A DNA stretch of 64,000 nt from Pseudomonas sp. BN411 (GCF_029871235.1 NZ_SSOM01000080.1:248152-312151), one strand, 5' to 3'. Counted from the first letter of the stretch, positions 28,068-37,928 are shown. Notes: generated by a model from the sequence alone, not told the origin. A program made the numbers and translations.

Positions 28068-29021
28068 TCAGGCAGTCTTGCGCCGCCCGGAGGCTTGCCC
28101 GGCTCCGCACAGACGCAGCAGCGCGCCAACGGGGCCAGTGTGGTACCAGCGCAGGCTCGGGTCGGCGCTCGTGCGCGCCCCCATGGCCTGGGTCAGGCGG
28201 TCGAGGAAAATGGCCAGCAACACCAGCCCTACCCCGCCGACGGTGGCCAGCCCCATGTCCAGGCGACCGATGCCGCGCAGGACCATCTGTCCAAGGCCGC
28301 CAACCGAGATCATCGAGGCGATCACCACCATCGACAGTGACAGCATCAGGGTCTGGTTCATTCCGGCCATGATGGTCGAGGTGGCCAGCGGCAATTGCAC
28401 GCGGGTCAGCATCTGCCGTGGGGTGCAGCCAAAGGCGCGGGCGGCCTCGATCTTGTCTTCGGGCACCTGGCGGATGCCCAGGTTGGTCAGGCGCACCAGC
28501 GGTGGCAGGGCGAACACGATGGTCACCAGCACGCCCGGCACGTCGCCGATGCCGAACAGCATTACCACGGGCACCAGGTAGACGAATGCCGGCAGGGTCT
28601 GCATGGCGTCGAGCACAGGCCGCACCACTCGCTCCATGTGGTCGCTGCGCGCGCAGAGAATACCCAGCGGGATTCCGATCACGGCGCAGAAGAACACCGA
28701 GGTCAGCACCAGCGCCAGGGTGGTCATGGACTCCGACCAGACGCCGATCAGGCCGAGCAAGGTCAGGGTGACGAAGCAAAGCAGTGCCATGCGCTTGCCG
28801 GCCAACTGCCAGCCAAGCAAGGAGGACAGGATGATGCCGATCGTCGGCGGGATGCTCTGCAGGACGTACTCGATGCCATTGAGCACCTGGTCGATGGGCC
28901 AACGGATGGCACGGAATACATCGCGGAAATTGTGCACCAGGAAATTCAGGGTGGTTTCCACCCAGTCACCCAGTGGAATGTTTGCGCTCTGGAAAGGATC
29001 GAGAAGACTGAACTCTGACAT
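28068..29021 (-). CDS. Betaine/choline-type ABC transporter permease
   Basis: A 317-residue inner-membrane permease with about six helices. It has the binding-protein-dependent transport signature region around EAARAFGCTPRQMLTRVQLPLA (EAA loop) and the ProW-like N-terminus (IPLGDWVETTLNFLVHNFRDVFRAI). It lies between the ATPase and binding protein genes with 50-55 bp gaps. Confidence 0.93.
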   Translation of the reverse strand: MSEFSLLDPFQSANIPLGDWVETTLNFLVHNFRDVFRAIRWPIDQVLNGIEYVLQSIPPTIGIILSSLLGWQLAGKRMALLCFVTLTLLGLIGVWSESMTTLALVLTSVFFCAVIGIPLGILCARSDHMERVVRPVLDAMQTLPAFVYLVPVVMLFGIGDVPGVLVTIVFALPPLVRLTNLGIRQVPEDKIEAARAFGCTPRQMLTRVQLPLATSTIMAGMNQTLMLSLSMVVIASMISVGGLGQMVLRGIGRLDMGLATVGGVGLVLLAIFLDRLTQAMGARTSADPSLRWYHTGPVGALLRLCGAGQASGRRKTA

Positions 29022-29072
29022 GCTGGCTACCTACTCTCCGAAGTTGCGGCTGCTGTGTGGTCCGTGGCGCGC

Positions 29073-30245
29073 TCAGTGGCGGCTCAGGGTGTGCAGCAGC
29101 AGATTCTTGGAAATGGTGCCCTTCAGAGCACCGCTGCGATCCAGGACCGGCACGGGGTAAGGCAGTGCCGCAACGATATCCAGCACGTCATGAAGCGGCG
29201 TGTCGGTGTAGACGGGGTTCTGCTTGTGCAGGCTGAACTGCTCGTCCGGCTGGCTGATGGACACACCGCCCGCCTCGTCCGCACCAACCACGGCCAGCAA
29301 CTGGTCGCGCTCGTCGATCAGGTAGCCGTAGGGCACCCCTGCCTGGAAGTGCGGGGCCTTGCCGTTCACGCGGCAGACCATCGCCGGATCCAGCTGGGCC
29401 ACGTCGCCGGCCTTGAGTACCCGGGAGCTGTCGAAGCCCTTGAAGAAGGTCTCGACGTACTCGTTGGCGGGCTGGTTCAGCAGCTCCTGCGGAGTGCCGA
29501 TCTGCACCACCCGGCCGCCTTCCATGATCGCGATGCGATGGCCGATGCGGATGGCTTCCTCGATGTCGTGGGAGATGAAGATGATGGTGCGCTGCTGCTC
29601 CGCCTGAAGGCGTATCAGCTCGCCCTGCATCTCGCTGCGAATCAGCGGGTCGAGCGCGGAGAAGGCTTCGTCCATAAGCAGGATGGCGGGGTCGTTCGCC
29701 AGCGCGCGGGCCAGGCCGACACGCTGCTGCATGCCACCGGACAGCTGGTGCGGGTAGCTGTGCTCGTGGCCAGCCAAACCCACCTGGCGGAGCGCTTCGC
29801 TGGCACGGGCGTGGCGCTCACGCTCGCTGACGCCGGAGATTTCCAGGCCGAAGGCGGTGTTTTCCAGAACGCTCATGTGCGGCATCAGCGCGAAGGACTG
29901 GAACACCATGCCCATTTCCTTGCGACGCACATCGAGCAGCGCCTTGTCGGAAAGGCCGGTAATTTCGCGTCCGTTCAGATGGATGCTGCCCGAGGTGGGT
30001 TCGATCAGGCGGTTGAACAGCCGCACCATGGTGGACTTGCCCGAGCCGGACAATCCCATGATCACGAAGATCTCACCGCGCTTGACCGAGAAGCTGGCGT
30101 CGAACACGCCGACCACATGACCCGTCTTGCGAAATATTTCGTTCTTGTCGGCGCCTTTGCGCAACATCTCCATGGCGATGTCCGGATGGGGTCCGAATAC
30201 CTTGAAGATGTTCTTTACCGAAAGAATCTCATCGGCCTGGTTCAT
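29073..30245 (-). CDS. Betaine/choline-type ABC transporter ATP-binding protein with CBS domains
   Basis: A 390-residue ATPase of the ProV/OpuAA type. Walker A is GLSGSGKST, the signature is LSGGMQQR, and Walker B is ILLMDEAFSALD. The C-terminal 110 residues form paired CBS modules, which in OpuA sense ionic strength or nucleotides. It is the first gene of the minus-strand run 30245 to 24448. Confidence 0.94.
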   Translation of the reverse strand: MNQADEILSVKNIFKVFGPHPDIAMEMLRKGADKNEIFRKTGHVVGVFDASFSVKRGEIFVIMGLSGSGKSTMVRLFNRLIEPTSGSIHLNGREITGLSDKALLDVRRKEMGMVFQSFALMPHMSVLENTAFGLEISGVSERERHARASEALRQVGLAGHEHSYPHQLSGGMQQRVGLARALANDPAILLMDEAFSALDPLIRSEMQGELIRLQAEQQRTIIFISHDIEEAIRIGHRIAIMEGGRVVQIGTPQELLNQPANEYVETFFKGFDSSRVLKAGDVAQLDPAMVCRVNGKAPHFQAGVPYGYLIDERDQLLAVVGADEAGGVSISQPDEQFSLHKQNPVYTDTPLHDVLDIVAALPYPVPVLDRSGALKGTISKNLLLHTLSRH

Positions 30246-30487
30246 ACAACCCTCATTCTTATGCTTATAACCAATTACGAACTTCGCACTGTCACTAAAC
30301 AGCCCATGACAAGTGCAGAGAAAAAAGGCCGGAATCCTGTCGCAATATCACTTTGGCAAACCGGCGCGCAGAAACTCCTGCTTCATAAAAACGACATCGA
30401 AATGTGATGCCGCGTTGCAACTTCAAATTAGGATTTAGCTATCGCAGCGTCCAACGACATTTGTTCGCCCTAAACCATAACTTGATG

Positions 30488-31417
30488 TTATTGGTCGGGA
30501 CTGACGCTGCCCTGCATGGGCGCCAGCTCCCGCTCCGCACTCCCCTGGCGGGCCAGGAATACCGCCGCAAGCATCACCATCACCCCACCCAGGAACATGG
30601 CGTAGGTGAACGGCTCGCCCATGAGCAGCACAGCAATGGTCACGGCCACGACCGGCTCCACGGTCGAGAGCGTGGCCGCCGTGGACGGGCCTATGCGCGG
30701 GGACCCGGCAAGGAATGCCGCCACCGGCACCAGCGTGGCGAATACGGCCAGGCCCAGGGTCGCCCACCAGGCCGAAGCCGTCGAAGGCAGGGAGGCGCCT
30801 TGCAGCAGCGCGGCCACGGCGAAGGTCAGGGCGCAGCCCAGAAGCAGCATGGCGGCGGATGCCAACGGGTTCTCATGAGTGATCCGGTGGGTGCCGTAGA
30901 TGATCGAGGCGCCGTAACAGATTGCGGCGAACAACGCCCACAGGGCGCCTGCCGACACGCTCGACATGCTGAGCCCGGTGGCCATCAGCACGCCCCCCAG
31001 TGCAAGCGCCAGGCTTGCCAGCTTGAGCACGCTGAGCCGCTCGCCCAGACAGGCGATGGACACCACCGTGACGAACGCCGGGAAGGTGTACACCAGGATG
31101 ATCGCCAGGCTGACCGAGGTGGAATGGCAGGCGCTGTAGTAACCCAGCGCCGCCAGTCCATAGCCGAAGCCCAGCAACAGGTTCTGCCACACCAGCCGCC
31201 CTTTCGGCAGGCCGATTCCCCGCCAGCGCAGGATCGCCAGCAGTACCACCGCAGCCAGCGTGAAGCGCGCCAGCAGCAACCCCACCGGGTCGGCGCCACC
31301 GGCGTAGGCGTATTGGGCGAAGAGCGGCTGCAGGCCGTAGCAGAACGCAGCCAGCAGCACCAGGCAGAAGCCCCTGGCATGGCCGTCGAGGCGAGAAAGG
31401 AAGTTCAGCGAATGCAT
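30488..31417 (-). CDS. EamA/DMT-family transporter
   Basis: A 309-residue membrane protein with ten predicted helices in two EamA repeats (ending near 140 and 285). Members export amino acids or metabolites, or import them. It sits between the ABC importer and the Rieske oxygenase genes on the same strand, so it may export a toxic intermediate or product. That role is inference only. Confidence 0.88.
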   Translation of the reverse strand: MHSLNFLSRLDGHARGFCLVLLAAFCYGLQPLFAQYAYAGGADPVGLLLARFTLAAVVLLAILRWRGIGLPKGRLVWQNLLLGFGYGLAALGYYSACHSTSVSLAIILVYTFPAFVTVVSIACLGERLSVLKLASLALALGGVLMATGLSMSSVSAGALWALFAAICYGASIIYGTHRITHENPLASAAMLLLGCALTFAVAALLQGASLPSTASAWWATLGLAVFATLVPVAAFLAGSPRIGPSTAATLSTVEPVVAVTIAVLLMGEPFTYAMFLGGVMVMLAAVFLARQGSAERELAPMQGSVSPDQ

Positions 31418-31510
31418 TACCGGGTCCTTGGCCGCAGGGCCATCCAGACAGACGAAAGCCCCGCCTCACCGGATCGGTGAGACGAGGCTGGATCGAAGGT
31501 GAATGAAGGC

Positions 31511-32728
31511 TCAGTCGGCCAGTCGGCTGATCATGGTCGTGCAGTACCAGTCCACGAACTGGCAGACGCCGTTTTCCGCGATCTCCGAGTAAGGGCCGGG
31601 CTCATAGGCGGGCGAACTGACGCCGGCCTGGGCGCCTTCCACCAGGCGTCGGTCCTGGTCGTTGGTGGCGATCCAGACACGGGTCAGACGCTCGATGTCG
31701 TAGTCGATGCCTTCCTGGGCGTCCTTGGGCACCAGCCATTTGGTGGTGACCAGGGTTTCGTTTGGCCCTTGTGGCAGCACGCGGAAACTCAGCGCGTGGT
31801 CGCCCAGGAAGTGGTTCCAGGTGGACGGATAGTTGAAGTACAGGAGCGCGCCGATGTCCTCCTCGCCACTGCGATCCAGGCGTCTGGCCACCGCAGGCTT
31901 GCCGTCCATGGTGTAGCTGACGGCACCGGTCGAGAGCGGAATGCGCGTCATGCGGTACTGCCCGGCCTCGTCCATCACCAGCCGGCTGGGCAGGCCCGCC
32001 GCCTCGCAGCGATCCCAGTGCGCCGCCAGTTCCGGGTCCTCCGCCCCACCGACGCCGGCCACGGACAGGTTCTCGACGAAGGAGTTGAGCAACTCTGGGT
32101 GGCTGCCGTCGCAGTGGTAGCACTCGCGGTTGTTCTCGAAGACCAGCTTCCAGTTACCCCGCTCCACCAGGTTGGACTCGAACGCCACCTTGCAGTCTTC
32201 CAGGTTGTGCGGGGTGATGAAGGGGGAAACGGCATCGCGGAATCGGGTGAAGTCCGGCGCCTTGTCCGCCACGCAGACATAGATGTAGCTGTTCACCACC
32301 TGGCAATGGGCGGGTTTCAGACCGTAGTCGGCCGCATCGAAATCAGGGCCCATGTTGCGGGCGAACAGCAGTTTCCCATCCAGGTCGAACGCCCACTTGT
32401 GATACGGGCAGACCAGCCGGGCAACCTTGCCCTTGGCTTCGGTGCACACCTTGGAGCCGCGATGCCGGCAGGCATTGTGGAATGCGCGGACCTGACCATC
32501 CCCGCCGCGCACCACGGCAATCGGGTAGTCGCCGATCTGCAGGGTCAGGTACTGGCCGGGCTTTTCCAGTTCGAAGGTATGACCGGCGAAGATCCACTCT
32601 CTGTGCCAGATTCGTTCGAGGTCCTGGCGATACACCTCCGAGTCGCTGTAGGCGGCACCAGGCAGGGCGTGGCGCTCCTTGCGCTGGCGAATCAGGTCCA
32701 GGACGGCGGCGTTATTGTTCATTGTCAT
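31511..32728 (-). CDS. GbcA-like Rieske oxygenase (probable quaternary amine monooxygenase)
   Basis: A 405-residue terminal oxygenase. The Rieske cluster ligands are C87-R-H89 and C107-PY-H110. The mononuclear iron site lies in ENNRECYHCDGSHPEL. Overall it resembles glycine betaine monooxygenase (GbcA), stachydrine demethylase and carnitine monooxygenase CntA, all acting on trimethyl- or dimethylammonium compounds. GGAG precedes the ATG at 32728. No ferredoxin-NAD(P)H reductase gene (GbcB/CntB-like) is seen in the window, so it must borrow one. Divergent from a LysR gene. The substrate is unproven. Confidence 0.88.
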   Translation of the reverse strand: MTMNNNAAVLDLIRQRKERHALPGAAYSDSEVYRQDLERIWHREWIFAGHTFELEKPGQYLTLQIGDYPIAVVRGGDGQVRAFHNACRHRGSKVCTEAKGKVARLVCPYHKWAFDLDGKLLFARNMGPDFDAADYGLKPAHCQVVNSYIYVCVADKAPDFTRFRDAVSPFITPHNLEDCKVAFESNLVERGNWKLVFENNRECYHCDGSHPELLNSFVENLSVAGVGGAEDPELAAHWDRCEAAGLPSRLVMDEAGQYRMTRIPLSTGAVSYTMDGKPAVARRLDRSGEEDIGALLYFNYPSTWNHFLGDHALSFRVLPQGPNETLVTTKWLVPKDAQEGIDYDIERLTRVWIATNDQDRRLVEGAQAGVSSPAYEPGPYSEIAENGVCQFVDWYCTTMISRLAD

Positions 32729-32935
32729 GCGCACTCCAGATCAGGCACGGGAGGTTGTGTCGGTATTGGCTCTTTGCGGCAATCAACGGATGCGTACTCG
32801 ACAGTCCGCATTTTCCGGTGTCAGGCTTGTGCGCAACGTCTGCGAAGCCACTGCGCCGCAATTGCCCGCAGTCTAGGATCAGGTTGCCGGCCGGCAGAAT
32901 CGACTTTTTATCCAGGATCTTGATTACTTCCCGTT

Positions 32936-33886
32936 ATGGTTAAACACACCGAACCCGATCAGACCCTGATCAAAATGCCCTCCCTTCGCGCGGTGAAATC
33001 CTTCGTCGCGGCGGCCAAGTACCAGAACTTCACCCGCGCGGCGGAGGCCTTGTGCGTGACCCAGGCGGCGATCAGTCGGCAGATTCGCGAATTGGAAACC
33101 TACCTGGGTGCGGAGCTGTTCAAGCGCGTGGGGCGCGCCGTGGAGCTCACGGCAGCCGGGTCGATCTTCTTCGATGCGGTGCAGTTGTCCTTCGTCAACA
33201 TCTCCCAGGCCGCCGAGAGAATCCGCAGCCACAGCACGACCAAGCGCGTGCTCACCCTCTGCTGCTCACCGGCGTTTTCCGCGCTATGGCTGTCCCACCG
33301 CCTGCCGAGCTTCTTCAGCGCGAACCCGGACGTGGACCTCAACCTGATCACCACGCAAAACTTCCTCTCCATGGAACCCGGCGTGCGCCCCGACATCTTC
33401 GTCACCAAGATGGCCAAGATCCGCGAGGGCTATCGCAGCTACCCGCTGATGCACGACGTGATCTACCCGGTGTGCACGCCGCAGTACCTGGAGCAGCACC
33501 CGGAACTGGGCACCCTGGAGGGCCTGCGCGACAGCGTGCTGCTGAACCTCAGCCCCTACGGACGATCCCAGGTGGCCGAGCACGTGGACTGGAAGGTCTG
33601 GCTGGCCTTCCACGACATCGACATCGAGACGCGCACCGCCAATGCGCCGCACTTCTTCAACGCCAACGACTACAACCTGCTGATCCAGATGGTCCTGAGC
33701 CACCAGGGCGTCGCCCTCGGCTGGAACCACCTGGTGGGCCATCTGGTGGACCAGGGCGCACTGGTTCGCCCCGTTGCACACGAACTGGTGCTCAAGGACA
33801 GCCAGCACTACCTGACATTCAATGAAGACAAAGAGGACGACGAGGCCTGCTGTCGTCTGCGCGACTGGCTGATTGCCCAGATCTGA
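32936..33886 (+). CDS. LysR-family regulator (GcvA-like)
   Basis: A 316-residue LysR protein with an N-terminal helix-turn-helix (FTRAAEALCVTQAAISRQIRELE) of the GcvA/AmpR subgroup and a standard effector domain. It sits between the divergent Rieske gene and the codirectional DapA-oxidase-dehydrogenase operon, placed to control both. An ATG 13 codons further on is an alternative start. Confidence 0.9.
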   Translation: MVKHTEPDQTLIKMPSLRAVKSFVAAAKYQNFTRAAEALCVTQAAISRQIRELETYLGAELFKRVGRAVELTAAGSIFFDAVQLSFVNISQAAERIRSHSTTKRVLTLCCSPAFSALWLSHRLPSFFSANPDVDLNLITTQNFLSMEPGVRPDIFVTKMAKIREGYRSYPLMHDVIYPVCTPQYLEQHPELGTLEGLRDSVLLNLSPYGRSQVAEHVDWKVWLAFHDIDIETRTANAPHFFNANDYNLLIQMVLSHQGVALGWNHLVGHLVDQGALVRPVAHELVLKDSQHYLTFNEDKEDDEACCRLRDWLIAQI

Positions 33887-33971
33887 TTACCTAGCGTTAT
33901 TGTCAGCCCCAAGTTCTGGTTGTTAATAATTAAATTCGCAGTCAGACAATATCGATCGAATATTCCGCACT

Positions 33972-34015
33972 ACCCAAAAACAAGAGACCTGCCATGAGCA
34001 GGTCTTTTGTTTTTC
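33972..34015 (+). terminator. Terminator after the LysR gene
   Basis: The hairpin AGACCTGC-CATGA-GCAGGTCT is followed by TTTGTTTTT. It separates the LysR gene from the 34150 operon, which must have its own promoter in the next 130 bp. Confidence 0.85.
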
Positions 34016-34149
34016 GCGCCTCGCAAACAACTCATAACCTCCGCTCATTGATTGCCAGCCTTAAATGTTGCTTGTTGGTGAAAGAATCGCGTCATTAACC
34101 TTCATGTCGAAATTCCCAACAAATACAACTTGTTCGGCTAGGTGATTAC

Positions 34150-35040
34150 ATGAACTTTGATGGTGTCTGGACCCCCGTTGTTACCCCCTTCACCCAAGAG
34201 GGTTCCATCGACTTCGCTGCCCTGCCCCCGGTGATCGACAGCCTGATCGGCCATGGCATCCACGGCCTGATCGTCGGCGGTACCACCGGCGAGTACTACG
34301 CCCTTAGCAACGGCGAGCGCAAAAAGCTGTTCGACGCGGTTTCCGAGCTGGCCGGGGGTCGCATCCCGCTGATGGCAGGTATCAACGCCACCACCACGGA
34401 AGAAAGCCTGGATCTGGGCCGCTACGCCAAGTCCGCTGGCTTCAACTGCATCCTCCTGGCCGCGCCCTACTACTGCCAGCCGACCCAGGACGAGTTGCTC
34501 GCCCATGCCTGTACCGTGGACGACGCCCTCGACATGCCGACCATGCTCTACAACTTCCCCGCCCGTACCGGCACCGCCATGAGCTTCGAGTTCATCGATG
34601 CCCTCAAGCAGCGGCCGAATTTCCAGGCGATCAAGGAAAGCACCGGCTCCATCGAGCGCATGCACACCCTCACCCAGGACTACGCCGGCCAACTGCAGGT
34701 CAGCTGCGGCATGGATGACCAGGTGCTGGAGTTCTTCACCTGGGGCGCGCGCAGCTGGGTGGCCGGCGCCTCCAATTTCCTCGCCCCCGAGCACGTCGCG
34801 CTGTACCGAACCTGTGTGGTCGAGCAGGACATGATCGCCGGACGCAAGCTGGCCAGCCGCCTGCTGCCGATGCTCAACCTGCTCGAACAAGGCGGGAAGT
34901 TCTGCCAGTACATCAAGTACGGCTGCGAGCTGGCCGGCCTGCCGGTGGGCCCGACACGCCGTCCGCTGCTGCCGCTGGGCGAGGACGAGAAAGCCGCCTT
35001 TGCTCGCACCTACGAGCAACTGATTGCCCATCGCGGTTAG
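34150..35040 (+). CDS. Dihydrodipicolinate synthase/N-acetylneuraminate lyase family protein
   Basis: A 296-residue class I aldolase-fold protein. It has the N-terminal GTTGEYYALS (phosphate/keto-acid binding), Tyr in MLYNFPARTG (about 137) and the Schiff-base Lys in AIKESTG (about 164). It is not core DapA: its context is a catabolic operon. Relatives include hydroxyproline-pathway deaminase and 2-keto-3-deoxy sugar acid aldolases. It is the first gene of a tight operon with an FAD oxidase and an aldehyde dehydrogenase. Confidence 0.9.
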   Translation: MNFDGVWTPVVTPFTQEGSIDFAALPPVIDSLIGHGIHGLIVGGTTGEYYALSNGERKKLFDAVSELAGGRIPLMAGINATTTEESLDLGRYAKSAGFNCILLAAPYYCQPTQDELLAHACTVDDALDMPTMLYNFPARTGTAMSFEFIDALKQRPNFQAIKESTGSIERMHTLTQDYAGQLQVSCGMDDQVLEFFTWGARSWVAGASNFLAPEHVALYRTCVVEQDMIAGRKLASRLLPMLNLLEQGGKFCQYIKYGCELAGLPVGPTRRPLLPLGEDEKAAFARTYEQLIAHRG

Positions 35041-35063
35041 TTCGCCGGTACTGGAGGCGTCCC

Positions 35064-36392
35064 ATGCAGCTTCAATGCAATTTCCTGCCCCAGAACGACG
35101 GCCGCTGCGGTTGGTATGAAACCCTGCCACCGCCGCCCCCCGGCACCTCTCTGCGCGGCACCGTGCAGGCGGATTGGGTGGTGCTGGGCGCCGGGCTTTC
35201 CGGCCTGGCCGCTGCCCGCCGCCTGGCGGAGCTGCAGCCGGAAGCGTCGATCGTCCTCATCGACGCCCGGCGGGTCGGCTTCGGTGCCGCCGGACGTAAC
35301 TCCGGCTTCATGGTCGACCTGCCCCACGACCTCACCTCCCACAGCTACACCAACAGCCAGGAGGCCGATCAGAAGATCATCCGCCTGTGCCGCGGCGCCA
35401 TCGACTACGTGCGCGATATCGTGAAAACCCACGGCATCGAATGCGACTGGCGCGAGCAGGGCAAGCTGCACGGGGCGGTCAATGGGCGGGGCACCCACTC
35501 GCTGGAAGAGTTCGCCAAGGGGCTATCCGTACTTGGCGAACCCTACCGCATGCTGGATGCCAGGGAGATGAAGGCCGTTACCGGGACCGACTTCTACCAG
35601 GCCGGCCTGCATGCACCCGGCGCGGTCCTGGTGCAGCCCGCGGCACTGACTCGCGGATTGGGCCGGACCTTGCCGGAGAACGTCCGGCTGTTCGAGGACA
35701 GCCCGGTGCTGACCATTGAAGTCGGCAAGCCCCACACCCTCACCACCGCGCAAGGTTGCGTGAAGGCGCCGCGCCTGGTGCTGGCCAACAATGCCTACGC
35801 CTCAACCTTTGGCGAGCTGGGCCTGAAGGGACGCATCCTGCCCGTGTACACCTACGCGAGCATGACGCGACGGCTGAGCCCACAGGAGCTGGCCGCCCTG
35901 GGTGGCGAGGAGTCGTGGGGCCTGATTCCGGCCGACCCGCTGGGAACCACGGTACGGCGCCTGGCCAACGGACGGATCTGCATCCGCAACTCCTTCACCT
36001 ACAACCCTCAGGTCCAGGCCAGTGCCGCGACGCTTGAGCGAGTCCGCCGCGCCCATCGCAAGTCCTTCGAAAACCGCTTCCCGATGCTGCCCGGCGTCGA
36101 ATTCGAATACACCTGGGGTGGCGCCCTGTGCCTGGCGCGCAATTCCGGTTCGGTGTTCGGCGAGATCGCCCCTGGCGTTTACAGCGCGGTGTGCTGCAAC
36201 GGCCTGGGCCTCACGCGCGGGACCATCTCCGGGAAGCTGATCGCCGAATACGCCCTGGGCATGGACAGCGACCTGCTGCGCAGCATGCTCGAACAGCCCA
36301 AACCCTGCCGCAATCCACCCGAGCCCTTCCTCGGCATCGGCGTGCGTTCCTCCATTGCCTGGAAGGAATGGACTGCCGGCGCAGAACTTTGA
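35064..36392 (+). CDS. FAD-dependent amine/amino-acid oxidoreductase (DAO family, PuuB/OrdL-like)
   Basis: A 442-residue flavoprotein with the FAD motif VLGAGLSGLAAARRL (about 36-50) and the N-terminal GWYET of gamma-glutamylputrescine oxidase-like proteins. The AGRNSGFMVDLPHDL segment is typical of covalent-flavin or sarcosine-oxidase-like enzymes. It probably oxidises a secondary amine or amino acid, releasing an aldehyde. A GGAGG site lies before the ATG. It lies 23 bp after the DapA-like gene. Confidence 0.88.
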   Translation: MQLQCNFLPQNDGRCGWYETLPPPPPGTSLRGTVQADWVVLGAGLSGLAAARRLAELQPEASIVLIDARRVGFGAAGRNSGFMVDLPHDLTSHSYTNSQEADQKIIRLCRGAIDYVRDIVKTHGIECDWREQGKLHGAVNGRGTHSLEEFAKGLSVLGEPYRMLDAREMKAVTGTDFYQAGLHAPGAVLVQPAALTRGLGRTLPENVRLFEDSPVLTIEVGKPHTLTTAQGCVKAPRLVLANNAYASTFGELGLKGRILPVYTYASMTRRLSPQELAALGGEESWGLIPADPLGTTVRRLANGRICIRNSFTYNPQVQASAATLERVRRAHRKSFENRFPMLPGVEFEYTWGGALCLARNSGSVFGEIAPGVYSAVCCNGLGLTRGTISGKLIAEYALGMDSDLLRSMLEQPKPCRNPPEPFLGIGVRSSIAWKEWTAGAEL

Positions 36393-36418
36393 GACCCGCC
36401 CCACTCTGGAGAACAACA

Positions 36419-37921
36419 ATGACCGACGCCCTTACGCGCAGCGCCATCGATCAGCAGATCGAGCGACTCGAGTACCGCAACCAGGCATTCATCAACGGGC
36501 GCTTCGTCGCCGCCCGTTCAGGTGCCACCTTCGCCACCCTCAACCCCGCCACTGGCCAGGTGCTGACCGAAGTCGCCGCCTGTGATGCCGACGACATCGA
36601 CCTTGCCGTGAAAGCCGCGCGTGCCGCCTTCGAATCGGGCGCCTGGTCGAAGCTGGCTCCAGCCGGCCGCAAGGCGGTCATGCAGCGCTTCGCCGACCTG
36701 ATCGATGCGCATCGCCTGGAACTTGCCGTGCTGGAATCGCTGGAATCCGGCAAGCCGGTGGGCGAATGCTTCGCCATCGACATCCCCGACACGGCGGCGA
36801 CCATCCGCTGGCATGCCGAAGCGGGTGACAAGCTGTACGACGCCATCTCGCCGTCCAATCCCGGCAACCTGGGCATGATCAAGCGCGAGCCGGTCGGCGT
36901 TGTGGGCGCCGTGCTGCCATGGAACTTCCCCTGCATGATGGCGGGCTGGAAGCTGGGGCCCTCGCTGATCACCGGCAACAGCGTGATCCTCAAGCCCGCT
37001 GAGCTGACCTCCCTGGCGACCCTGCGCCTGGCCGAACTGGCCTTCGAAGCCGGCATTCCCGCCGGTGTGCTCAACGTGGTGCCCGGCCTCGGGCATACCG
37101 CCGGCAAGGCGATCGGCCTGCACGCCGACATCGACCTCGCCGCCTTCACCGGCTCCACCGAAGTGGGCCGTCTGTTCCTGGAATACTCGGCCAGGAGCAA
37201 CCTCAAGCGCGTCGTGCTCGAATGCGGCGGCAAGAACCCGCAGGTGGTCATGGCCGATGCCGGCGACCTGCAGACAGTGGCCAGCCATGTGCTCAGCGCC
37301 GCGTTCTGGAACATGGGCGAGAACTGCTCGGCGGGCTCGCGCCTGATCGTCCACCGCTCCATCAAGGACGCCCTGGTCGACGAGCTGGTGCGCCAGCTCG
37401 AAGACTGGGCCACGGGCGACCCGCTGGACCCGAGCGTGCGCCTGGGTGCACTGATCGAGCAGGCCCATATGAAGAAGGTGCTGGGACACATCGAGCAGGC
37501 CAAGGCTGAAGGCGCCCGGCTGGTTACCGGTGGCGTGCGCCTCAATCCGGAAAGCGGCGGCTACTTCGTGGCACCGACCATCTTCGATAACGTGACCAAC
37601 GCCTCTTCGGTCGCCCGCGAAGAAATCTTCGGCCCAGTCCTGGCGGTCATCACCTTCGACACCGAAGAAGAAGCCATCGCCATCGCCAACGACACCTGCT
37701 ACGGCCTCGCCGCCTCGCTCTGGACCGACAACATCAATACCGCCCACCGCATGGCTTCGGCCATTCGCGCAGGCACCGTGTCGGTCAACTGCTTCTCCGA
37801 AGGCGATATCTCCACGCCCTTCGGCGGCTACAAGCAGTCGGGTTTTGGCGGCCGTGACAAGTCCGTCTACGCCCACGACCAGTACTGCGAACTGAAGACC
37901 ACCTGGATCCAACTAAGCTGA
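36419..37921 (+). CDS. Aldehyde dehydrogenase (PuuC-like)
   Basis: A 500-residue NAD(P)-dependent aldehyde dehydrogenase with Glu at about 268 (LECGGKNP) and the nucleophile Cys at about 303 (GENCSAGSR). It is closest in character to gamma-glutamyl-gamma-aminobutyraldehyde and betaine-type dehydrogenases. It starts 26 bp after the amine oxidase gene and would consume the aldehyde it makes. No gamma-glutamylpolyamine synthetase (puuA) is nearby, so the classical putrescine route is not complete here. Confidence 0.92.
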   Translation: MTDALTRSAIDQQIERLEYRNQAFINGRFVAARSGATFATLNPATGQVLTEVAACDADDIDLAVKAARAAFESGAWSKLAPAGRKAVMQRFADLIDAHRLELAVLESLESGKPVGECFAIDIPDTAATIRWHAEAGDKLYDAISPSNPGNLGMIKREPVGVVGAVLPWNFPCMMAGWKLGPSLITGNSVILKPAELTSLATLRLAELAFEAGIPAGVLNVVPGLGHTAGKAIGLHADIDLAAFTGSTEVGRLFLEYSARSNLKRVVLECGGKNPQVVMADAGDLQTVASHVLSAAFWNMGENCSAGSRLIVHRSIKDALVDELVRQLEDWATGDPLDPSVRLGALIEQAHMKKVLGHIEQAKAEGARLVTGGVRLNPESGGYFVAPTIFDNVTNASSVAREEIFGPVLAVITFDTEEEAIAIANDTCYGLAASLWTDNINTAHRMASAIRAGTVSVNCFSEGDISTPFGGYKQSGFGGRDKSVYAHDQYCELKTTWIQLS

Positions 37922-37928
37922 ATCCACC

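Noticed and set aside
26954-28372. 472-codon plus-strand frame
   Set aside because: Antisense to the ABC substrate-binding protein and permease genes.
34150-35040. Biosynthetic dapA
   Set aside because: The operon partners are an amine oxidase and an aldehyde dehydrogenase, and the gene follows a LysR regulator; housekeeping dapA would not be expected here.
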